Shown in pieces: positions 1 to 5,334 of a DNA stretch of 10,412 nt. The first letter of the stretch is position 1; each line of letters starts with the position of its first letter. Source of the DNA: Lachnospiraceae bacterium (GTDB lineage: Bacteria > Bacillota > Clostridia > Lachnospirales > Lachnospiraceae); contig JAGCSS010000150.1 in assembly GCA_017964055.1 (NCBI GenBank), positions 1 through 10,412 on the forward strand, written 5' to 3'. The notes under the pieces were generated by a model that worked only from the letters and a program-made list of their open reading frames with translations, was not told the origin of the DNA and ran no database searches. Both the position numbers and the translations under genes were made by a program.

Positions 1-408
1 GATTCGATCAAGCGCATCACCGAATACCTTACCGAGATGACTCTCAACAACGAAAGAGTCGTAGATATCGCGAACCAGACCAATCTGCTCGCGCTGAATG
101 CTTCTATAGAGGCGGCGCGTGCCGGAGACGCGGGACGCGGATTTGCGGTAGTTGCCGATGAGATCAATACTCTGGCGGCCGATTCCAAGGATACCGCGAC
201 ACAGAGCGGCGCGGCGAACAAGAACATTAAAGACGCCGTTTCATCGATCGCGACCGAGGCCGACGGACTGCTCACGATCATCGATAAGGTAAACAGCCTC
301 ATCCAGAACCTTGCGGCATCGACACAGGAGATCGGTGCTTCGACCAAGACTATCAACGAGACTGTTGAAGAGGTTAAGAGAGAACTGGCTTCACTTGTTC
401 AGAATTAA
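1..408 (+). CDS. Methyl-accepting chemotaxis protein, C-terminal part (5' end outside window)
   Basis: This is the cytoplasmic signalling end of a chemoreceptor, which controls CheA through CheW. The reading frame is open from base 1, so the gene starts upstream and only the last 135 residues are visible. They include the highly conserved hairpin tip: the [20 protein letters not shown] stretch, followed by [11 protein letters not shown], encoded at about bases 67-165. After the tip comes a helical return arm rich in Ala, Ser, Thr and Glu (for example [19 protein letters not shown]), as expected for the antiparallel coiled coil and its methylation sites. No C-terminal CheR-tethering pentapeptide is seen; the protein ends SLVQN. 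The sensory domain and ligand cannot be judged from this fragment. The family call is near certain. Confidence 0.96.
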   Translation, partial: DSIKRITEYLTEMTLNNERVVDIANQTNLLALNASIEAARAGDAGRGFAVVADEINTLAADSKDTATQSGAANKNIKDAVSSIATEADGLLTIIDKVNSLIQNLAASTQEIGASTKTINETVEEVKRELASLVQN

Positions 409-418
409 AATTGCAAAT

Positions 419-430
419 AATTTGCAAATT
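419..430. promoter_or_regulatory. Perfect 12-bp palindrome (AATTTGCAAATT), possible operator upstream of znuA
   Basis: AATTTGCAAATT is its own reverse complement. It ends 3 bases before the -35 hexamer of the znuA promoter. An 8-base copy of its core, TTGCAAAT, occurs at 411-418 and again at 422-429, an 11-bp period or about one helical turn. This position and spacing suit a dimeric regulator such as a metal-responsive repressor. The sequence does not match the Bacillus Zur or streptococcal AdcR consensus that I know. An AT-rich UP element is an alternative reading. Confidence 0.4.
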
Positions 431-433
431 CTA

Positions 434-462
434 TTGACAATAGCAAAAGGTATGTTTATAAT
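434..462 (+). promoter_or_regulatory. Sigma-A promoter of the znuA-znuB operon
   Basis: TTGACA at 434-439 and TATAAT at 457-462 are separated by exactly 17 bases, so both hexamers and the spacer match the housekeeping consensus perfectly. Transcription would begin near 469, giving a leader of about 36 nt before the ATG at 505. Such a strong promoter normally needs repression, which fits the palindrome immediately upstream. Confidence 0.85.
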
Positions 463-504
463 CAACTTCCCGATGGGATTAATTCATTGGGAGGTTGATT
501 TTTT
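460..504 (+). promoter_or_regulatory. Long inverted repeat plus T6 covering the znuA ribosome binding site; possible terminator for upstream readthrough
   Basis: AATCAACTTCCC (460-471) pairs with GGGAGGTTGATT (489-500) over 12 bp with one G-T wobble and a 17-nt loop. It is followed at once by a run of six T (499-504) and then the znuA ATG. The right arm contains the Shine-Dalgarno sequence GGGAGG. The left arm overlaps the -10 box, so transcripts from the local promoter (start near 469) would lack most of it. Only RNA reading through from the chemoreceptor gene would fold fully. The hairpin could therefore terminate that RNA or hide the ribosome site. A protein-binding DNA dyad is an alternative. 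Confidence 0.5.
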
Positions 505-1494
505 ATGAGAAAGAGTATTGCGATTTTAGCGATAGTATTAATGATGACCGGTCTTTTGACCGCCTGCTCGGACGGGCCGGCAAAGTCCGGAAAGAAGCAG
601 ATCGTTGCGACGATATTCCCGGAATATGACTGGGTCATGAATGTGCTCGGCGATAAGGCCGGTGACTATGATGTTACGATGCTGCTCGACAACGGTGTCG
701 ATCTGCACAGCTTTCAGGCGACCGCGCAGGACATCATGAAGATATCTTCCTGTGATATGCTGATCTATGTGGGCGGCGAATCGGATGAGTGGATCGGGGA
801 CGCGCTTAAGGAAGCCGTGAACAAGGACATGGTAGTGATAAATCTGCTCGAGACCCTTGGAGACGCAGTAAAGGAAGAAGAGATCATAGAAGGCATGGAG
901 GGTGAGGAGCATGAGCACGAAAGCGGAGAAGAAAATGAACATGATGTGGATGAGATCGAATATGACGAGCATGTATGGCTTTCGCTTCGCAACGCCGAAG
1001 TCATTGTAAACGCGATCGCGGATGCATTTGCGGGTATTGACAGCCAGAACGCAAAAGTTTATTCTTCAAATGCGGCGGAATACAACGGCAAGCTTAAAGC
1101 ACTCGATACCGAGTACAAAGAGGCCGTAAAAGGCGCAGAGGTAAAGACCCTTCTCTTCGGTGACAGATTCCCGTTCAGATATCTTACCGATGATTACGGA
1201 CTTGATTATTATGCTGCGTTTGCAGGCTGTTCCGCCGAGACCGAAGCGAGCTTTGAGACTGTTATATTCCTCGCAAATAAACTTGATGAGCTCAGCTTAA
1301 AATCCATTCTTACGATCGAAACATCGGACGGCAAGCTCGCAAAAACGATCAAAGATAATTCCAAGACTGCCGATCGGGAGATACTGATCCTTGATTCGAT
1401 GCAGTCGACAACTTCAAAAGATATTGCAAACGGAGTCACGTACCTCGGTATTATGGAAAAGAACCTGGAGGTATTGAAAAAGGCTCTGAAGTAA
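505..1494 (+). CDS. znuA: Metal (Zn/Mn-type) ABC transporter substrate-binding lipoprotein, ZnuA/AdcA family
   Basis: This is the extracellular metal receptor of a cluster A-I ABC importer. Residues 1-21 form a lipoprotein signal peptide ending in the lipobox LTAC, with lipid-anchored Cys21. Cluster A-I hallmarks follow: the ATIFPEYDW start of the first lobe (35-43), His68 in VDLHSF as the first metal ligand, and His156 in DEHVWLSL as the second. An acidic, His-containing loop lies between them (about 130-155; His136, His138, His146), typical of zinc rather than manganese proteins. At the usual third-His position the protein reads FGDRFPF (218-224), so that His is absent. A late Asp in the ILDSM motif may be the fourth ligand. 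The length of 329 aa is normal. The ATG follows GGGAGG at a suitable distance. The permease begins 18 bases downstream. The metal-importer family is clear; zinc itself is inferred from the His loop. Confidence 0.88.
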   Translation: MRKSIAILAIVLMMTGLLTACSDGPAKSGKKQIVATIFPEYDWVMNVLGDKAGDYDVTMLLDNGVDLHSFQATAQDIMKISSCDMLIYVGGESDEWIGDALKEAVNKDMVVINLLETLGDAVKEEEIIEGMEGEEHEHESGEENEHDVDEIEYDEHVWLSLRNAEVIVNAIADAFAGIDSQNAKVYSSNAAEYNGKLKALDTEYKEAVKGAEVKTLLFGDRFPFRYLTDDYGLDYYAAFAGCSAETEASFETVIFLANKLDELSLKSILTIETSDGKLAKTIKDNSKTADREILILDSMQSTTSKDIANGVTYLGIMEKNLEVLKKALK

Positions 1495-1512
1495 CTGAAA
1501 GGCGGTAACGAT

Positions 1513-2358
1513 TTGGCGGACAAACTGATAATGTATCTGCAGTTTCCATTGGTAAGATACGCACTGATAGTGGGAGTACTGATAGCGCTTTGCTCGTCTT
1601 TGCTCGGAGTCACGCTCGTATTGAAGCGTTTCTCCTTCGTGGGAGACGGTCTCTCTCATGTGGCTTTCGGCGCGATAGCCATTGCATCTGTATTTAATCT
1701 TTCCAACAATATGTACCTGGTCCTGCCGATCACCATAATCAGCGCGATACTGCTCCTTCGCACGGGCCAGAACGCAAAGCTTAAGGGAGATGCCGCAATT
1801 GCCATGATCTCTGTCGCGGCGCTGGCGTTCGGCTATCTTTTAATGAACCTGTTTTCCACATCCTCGAATCTTTCGGGAGATGTCTGCAGCACACTGTTCG
1901 GATCGACATCAATCCTGACACTGTCAAAGCGTGATGTGTGGCTCTGCGTAGTTCTCTCGATCGCGGTATTGCTGGTATTCGTGCTGTTTTACAACAGGAT
2001 ATTCGCGGTAACGTTTGATGAAGTGTTCATGAGAGCCACTGGCAGTCATGCGGACGGCTACAATCTGCTGATAGCCGTTATCATCGCGGTTATCATCGTA
2101 CTTGCCATGAATCTGGTAGGATCTCTGCTGATCTCGGCGCTCGTTATATTCCCTGCGCTCTCGGCAATGAGGATATTCAAGAGCTTCCGCTCGGTGACGG
2201 TTTTTTCGGCAATTCTCTCCGTATTCTGCGCGTTCTTCGGGATGTTGATATCCATCCTTGCCGGAACACCGGTCGGCGCAACGATCGTTGCGGTCGATAC
2301 GCTCGCGTTCTTTGCCTGCTCGGGAGCCGGTATGGTAAAAGGAGGCGCACGGGCATGA
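1513..2358 (+). CDS. znuB: Metal ABC transporter permease, ZnuB family
   Basis: This is the membrane channel of the importer that pairs with the upstream receptor. It has 281 mostly hydrophobic residues, about eight predicted membrane spans, and the family's conserved N-terminal stretch LGVTLVLKRFSFVGDGLSHV (31-50). The later segment around GSLLISALVIFPALSAMRI (203-221) corresponds to the conserved region near the ATPase-coupling loop. Translation probably starts at TTG 1513, because AAAGGCGG lies 7 bases upstream; the first in-frame ATG (1531) has no such site. The gene directly follows znuA. In clostridial relatives a znuC ATPase gene usually lies beside or between these two, but none is here, so an ATPase must come from another locus or the transporter is incomplete. 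The stop overlaps an ATG (ATGA at 2355-2358) of a broken downstream gene. Confidence 0.88.
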   Translation: MADKLIMYLQFPLVRYALIVGVLIALCSSLLGVTLVLKRFSFVGDGLSHVAFGAIAIASVFNLSNNMYLVLPITIISAILLLRTGQNAKLKGDAAIAMISVAALAFGYLLMNLFSTSSNLSGDVCSTLFGSTSILTLSKRDVWLCVVLSIAVLLVFVLFYNRIFAVTFDEVFMRATGSHADGYNLLIAVIIAVIIVLAMNLVGSLLISALVIFPALSAMRIFKSFRSVTVFSAILSVFCAFFGMLISILAGTPVGATIVAVDTLAFFACSGAGMVKGGARA

Positions 2359-2472
2359 AAAAGAGACGGTTATCCCGCGGAAGGCGAGACCGTAAGGGTC
2401 GTCGGAGTATTCGATATTTATGAAGAGGAAGACAATACTTACGCGACTCTCAGACAGGCGAAGCTTGAATGA
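2355..2472 (+). pseudogene. Remnant of a small gene downstream of znuB (apparent internal deletion)
   Basis: An ATG overlaps the znuB stop (ATGA), the usual sign of translational coupling, but its frame (MKKRRLSRG...) ends after 22 basic, non-protein-like codons. Another frame, in phase with znuB and directly after its TGA, stays open for 37 codons to the TGA at 2470-2472. It reads like the end of a real protein: GYPAEGETVRVVGVFDIYEE followed by DNTYATLRQAKLE. The alternating Val/Gly beta-strand pattern resembles the last strands of an OB-fold-like domain, though I cannot name the family. The simplest reading is that a deletion joined the start codon of a small exported or metal-related protein to its C-terminal coding region, out of frame. 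Alternatives are a sequencing or assembly gap, or stop-codon readthrough of znuB. Confidence 0.5.
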
Positions 2473-2476
2473 AAGG

Positions 2477-2505
2477 TTGACATGAGATAGGAATAAAAGT
2501 AAAAT
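2477..2505 (+). promoter_or_regulatory. Promoter of the glycosyltransferase-DUF4317-plsY unit
   Basis: TTGACA (2477-2482) is followed after 17 bases by TAAAAT (2500-2505), which is 6/6 and 5/6 matches to the sigma-A consensus. The expected start is about 2512, the base where the paired leader described next begins. It lies just past the end of the znuB-linked remnant, so units 2 and 3 are probably separate. Confidence 0.7.
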
Positions 2506-2510
2506 TTATA

Positions 2511-2563
2511 TTGATCGTAAAGTCCCCGCTTTTTCGAGCGGGGATTGGTTTAATTACGGATCA
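2511..2563 (+). ncRNA. Structured 5' leader: two stacked stems ahead of the glycosyltransferase gene
   Basis: The inner hairpin pairs 2521-2530 with 2537-2546 (core CCCCGCT/AGCGGGG, one G-T wobble, loop TTTTCG). An outer stem pairs 2512-2520 (TGATCGTAA) with 2554-2563 (TTACGGATCA), 9 bp with one bulged G. The outer stem sits directly on the inner one, with a 7-nt internal loop (2547-2553) on the 3' side only. The whole fold begins at the predicted transcription start. It may protect the mRNA 5' end, act as a cis-regulatory element, or be a terminator for the znu unit, although only a weak T-rich stretch follows the inner stem. I recognise no known riboswitch class. No gene occupies 2473-2587. 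Confidence 0.5.
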
Positions 2564-2587
2564 CAGTTGTTATAAGGTGGTGGGAGA

Positions 2588-3304
2588 ATGGATAAACTGT
2601 ATATTGTTATCCCGGCGTACAACGAAAAGGACAATATCATCCGCACTGTCAGCGAATGGTATCCGATCGTTGAGAAATACGGGACAGATTCGAGACTGGT
2701 TGTGATCAACGACGGAAGCACCGACGAGACCTATGATATCCTGACCGCGATGGCCGAGACGAAGCCTCAGCTGACAGCACTCACGAAGCTCAACGGCGGA
2801 CACGGATCGACCGTTATCTACGGCTATAAGTTTGCCATCAACAAGGGCGCTGACTGGATATTCCAGACAGATTCCGACGGGCAGACCGATCCGGCGGAGT
2901 TTGACGCATTCTGGCAGCTCAAGGACAGGTATGACGCGATCATCGGAAACCGCACAGTTCGCGGCGACGGACGCTCACGCAAGTTTGTCGAGAATGTGGT
3001 ATGCCTGCTTCTGAGGATCATTTTCGGTGTTAAGGTTAAGGACGCGAACGCGCCTTTCAGACTCATGAAAAAGGATCTGGTGGCCAAATACATCGACAGG
3101 CTGCCGTCCAATTACAATCTGCCGAATATCATGATGACGACTTTCTTCTCGTACTATCATGAAAAACTGGCATTCAGGGAGATCACCTTTAAGCCCCGTC
3201 AGGGAGGCAAGAATTCGATCAATATCAAAAAGATCGTTAAGATCGGCATTAAGGCCCTTAAGGATTTCAGAGGCTTTAAGCAGCAGATGAAAGAAGAAAA
3301 GTAA
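2588..3304 (+). CDS. Family 2 glycosyltransferase (DPM1/ArnC-like)
   Basis: This GT-A fold enzyme is expected to transfer a sugar from a nucleotide-sugar to a lipid phosphate or a glycan. Motifs in order are VIPAYNE (7-13) at the nucleotide-binding strand, NDGSTDET (41-48), the metal-binding QTDSDGQ (93-99) with the DxD at Asp95-Ser96-Asp97, and NAPFRLM (154-160) in the acceptor region. The GGKNSINIKKI stretch (206-216) resembles the conserved C-terminal loop of dolichol-phosphate-mannose synthase-like enzymes. At 238 aa it has no membrane segment, unlike ArnC or GtrB types with C-terminal helices, so it is probably peripheral. AAGGTGG lies 7 bases before the ATG. It is the first gene of the unit with the DUF4317 and PlsY genes. 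Donor and acceptor cannot be told from sequence; a polyprenyl-phosphate acceptor is a guess. Confidence 0.88.
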   Translation: MDKLYIVIPAYNEKDNIIRTVSEWYPIVEKYGTDSRLVVINDGSTDETYDILTAMAETKPQLTALTKLNGGHGSTVIYGYKFAINKGADWIFQTDSDGQTDPAEFDAFWQLKDRYDAIIGNRTVRGDGRSRKFVENVVCLLLRIIFGVKVKDANAPFRLMKKDLVAKYIDRLPSNYNLPNIMMTTFFSYYHEKLAFREITFKPRQGGKNSINIKKIVKIGIKALKDFRGFKQQMKEEK

Positions 3305-3324
3305 GGAAATAGTAAGGAAGAGTT

Positions 3325-4548
3325 ATGAACAAAAAAGATGTGCTCGAGATCCGCAGGAGATTCACGAAGAATACTTCGATCGACCGGGTTTCGGGATGTT
3401 ATGTGGATTGCAACAGAAATATCGTTGTTAAGTTCAACGAGAGCTTTTACGGGCTTTCGGAGGAGGAGTTTTACAAGTATCTTGAGATAGCCAAGAAAAC
3501 CATGTCGGGCAATGTCGGAAACAACATCCTCGAGCTCGAATTCCCGTCGGACGAAGAGGAGACCGGCGGAAGGCAGGAGTTCTTCATGCAGCTAAAAAAG
3601 AGCGGCCTGAAGGAAGAGGAGATGCTCGACCGCCTGTATGCCGACATCATTGAGAAATATGCCTATACAGGCAATTTCATAATCATCGTTTTCCACGATT
3701 CATATGACGTTATGAAGAAAACTTCGGATGATCTCGAGCTCGACGAGTCCGAAGAGGTATTCGAATATATCCTGGTATCAGTCTGTCCCGTGGAGCTGTC
3801 AAAGCCCGCACTGGGCTATCGTCAGGATGAGAACAGGATCGGCGCGCGGATAAGGGACTGGGTTGTGGGTGCACCCGACCTCGGATTCATGTTCCCCGCG
3901 TTTGACGACAGAAGTGCCGACATCCATAAGGTTGATTATTTCATCAGGGATCCCAAGAACGCGCATCCGGAGTTCGTCGAGGATGTGCTCGGATGTGCCT
4001 GCCGCCGCACCGCTTATGAGCAGCGCGAGACCATGAAGCAGATCGTGAACAAGGCTTATAAGGATGAGGACAAGGCAGAAGAGGTGCTCTTGGACATCGA
4101 GGAGAGCTTTAAGCTCAAGACCGATGAGGCGGAAAAAGAAGGCATCCCGCTTACCGCACCCATCGTGCTTTCCGCAGACATTATCGATGAGGTCATCGAA
4201 GAGAACAACATCGACGAGGAGCAGGGAGCTTATATCAAAAAGACCATGCTCAACGAATTTGCGGATGAGATGCCCGAAATAGCCAATCTGGTCGATTCGA
4301 GAGCGCTTAAGGCAAATGAGCCTGTAAAGCGTGAGAAGGAACTCGTAAAGGAAGTCATCGAGCTGAAGAATAAACTCGAAGACGTTACGGGCTCGGCACT
4401 TTCGAGATATTCCGTCGTGCTTACCGTACCCGAAGAAAAGGCCGGGCTGGTAAGAGCGGAGTATATCAACGACACCAGATACCTGATCATTCCTTTTGAC
4501 GAAGACGAACATGCGAGTGTGAACGGACAGCTTCTTGACAACGACTGA
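3325..4548 (+). CDS. DUF4317 family protein, function unknown
   Basis: I recognise the family from its N-terminus: MNKKDVLEIRRRF followed by SGCYVD (23-28), then a KYLEIAKKTMSG segment (51-62). The protein has 407 aa, normal for DUF4317 members, which are common in Lachnospiraceae and other Clostridia. It has no signal peptide or membrane segment, so it is probably cytoplasmic and is strongly acidic. A central patterned region (about 140-235) includes DWVVGAPDLGFMFPAFDDR and a Cys pair in GCACRR (223-228). A short charged helix with coiled-coil character lies at about 333-354. No catalytic motif known to me is visible. It sits 20 bases after the glycosyltransferase, with an AAGGAAG ribosome site, and 17 bases before the PlsY gene, so the three are probably one transcript. 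No function is assigned. Confidence 0.85.
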   Translation: MNKKDVLEIRRRFTKNTSIDRVSGCYVDCNRNIVVKFNESFYGLSEEEFYKYLEIAKKTMSGNVGNNILELEFPSDEEETGGRQEFFMQLKKSGLKEEEMLDRLYADIIEKYAYTGNFIIIVFHDSYDVMKKTSDDLELDESEEVFEYILVSVCPVELSKPALGYRQDENRIGARIRDWVVGAPDLGFMFPAFDDRSADIHKVDYFIRDPKNAHPEFVEDVLGCACRRTAYEQRETMKQIVNKAYKDEDKAEEVLLDIEESFKLKTDEAEKEGIPLTAPIVLSADIIDEVIEENNIDEEQGAYIKKTMLNEFADEMPEIANLVDSRALKANEPVKREKELVKEVIELKNKLEDVTGSALSRYSVVLTVPEEKAGLVRAEYINDTRYLIIPFDEDEHASVNGQLLDND

Positions 4549-4565
4549 ATGTAAAGGAGATTTGT

Positions 4566-5258
4566 ATGAAGATTGTTTTTGCCGTTATTGTCAGTATAAT
4601 TGCCGGATATCTCGTAGGCTGCATCAATCCGTCCTATATTATTGCCAGGATGAAAGGCTTTGACATCAGGAAATCCGGATCGCGCAATGCGGGCGGGTCC
4701 AATGCGGTCATCACCATGGGCAAGGTCGTCGGAGCGGTATGCATAGTGTTCGATATCCTGAAGGCATTTGCGATCATCGGCATCATGTCCGCGCTGTTCC
4801 CCGAGATATCGTTTATCTACAGTGTTACGGGTGTTTCCTGCATCATAGGGCATATGTTCCCGTTCTATATGGGTTTTAAGGGCGGAAAAGGCCTGGCATG
4901 CCTCGGCGGTATGATTCTGGCATTTAACTGGAAGGTATTCCTGATCATGCTCTTTATCGAGCTCGTGCTCGCGATCGTGATCGACTACATCTGCGTGGTT
5001 CCGATCACTGCTTCGATCGCTTACCCGGCTGTTTACGGCGTTATGTCCGGAAATGTTGTCGGAGCGCTGATAATACTGGCGGCAACTGCGGTGATGCTGC
5101 TGAAGCACCTGGAGAACCTGAAGCGCATAAAGCAGGGCACAGAGCTGCATTTCTCATATCTGTGGAGCAGGAACAAGGAGACTGAGAAAGCACGTATCAT
5201 CGAGAACGTCAGAAAGATCGACGAGACTCAGGTAGGCACTATCTGGCGCGAGAAATAA
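4566..5258 (+). CDS. plsY: Glycerol-3-phosphate acyltransferase, PlsY family
   Basis: PlsY enzymes transfer acyl groups from acyl-phosphate to glycerol-3-phosphate, the first step of membrane phospholipid synthesis. The 230 aa contain about five to six membrane spans and the family motifs: GCINPSYIIAR (18-28), DIRKSGSRNAGGSNAV (33-48), and GHMFPFYMGFKGGKG (95-109), with the conserved His96 and the KGGKG loop (105-109). The first glycine-rich motif differs from the usual GSGNxGATN by having Arg40 and Gly44-Ser45. The C-terminal tail (about 190-230) is longer and more charged than in many PlsY proteins. AAAGGAG precedes the ATG. A second, canonical plsY may exist elsewhere, in which case this could be a specialised paralogue working with the upstream glycosyltransferase. 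Confidence 0.85.
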   Translation: MKIVFAVIVSIIAGYLVGCINPSYIIARMKGFDIRKSGSRNAGGSNAVITMGKVVGAVCIVFDILKAFAIIGIMSALFPEISFIYSVTGVSCIIGHMFPFYMGFKGGKGLACLGGMILAFNWKVFLIMLFIELVLAIVIDYICVVPITASIAYPAVYGVMSGNVVGALIILAATAVMLLKHLENLKRIKQGTELHFSYLWSRNKETEKARIIENVRKIDETQVGTIWREK

Positions 5259-5298
5259 TAATCCGCGTCTGAAAAAGATTCTCTTAACACAAATAAAG

Positions 5299-5322
5299 CG
5301 GAGTTCCCTTCCGGGAACTCCG
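5299..5322. terminator. Hairpin terminator shared by converging plsY and proA units
   Basis: CGGAGTTCCC (5299-5308) and GGGAACTCCG (5313-5322) form a perfect 10-bp stem with a TTCC loop between the convergent stops at 5258 and 5335. Read on the minus strand it is followed by CTTTATTTG, a reasonable U-rich tail for proA. On the plus strand the tail (TGATAAACTT) is weaker. It probably terminates mainly proA and partly the plus-strand unit. Confidence 0.85.
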
Positions 5323-5334
5323 TGATAAACTTAC

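Noticed and set aside
900..970. Repetitive-looking GAG/GAA/CAT-rich stretch, considered as a DNA repeat
   Set aside because: It encodes the acidic His metal-chelating loop of the substrate-binding protein; the codons vary and there is no true tandem unit.
538..972. Minus-strand open frame of 144 codons with His-rich stretches opposite znuA
   Set aside because: It is a shadow of the acidic His-containing znuA coding sequence, with no ribosome site or family resemblance.
2521..2546. GC-rich hairpin considered purely as a znu operon terminator
   Set aside because: It lies downstream of a good promoter, at the start of the next transcript, is enclosed by a second stem, and is followed by only a weak T stretch. 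I kept it as a leader element with termination as an alternative.
4230..5150. Long minus-strand open frame (306 codons) opposite the DUF4317 and plsY genes
   Set aside because: It lies antisense to two well-supported genes. Its translation is rich in His, Gln, Asp and Arg runs with no domain pattern, as expected from the complement of biased codon use.
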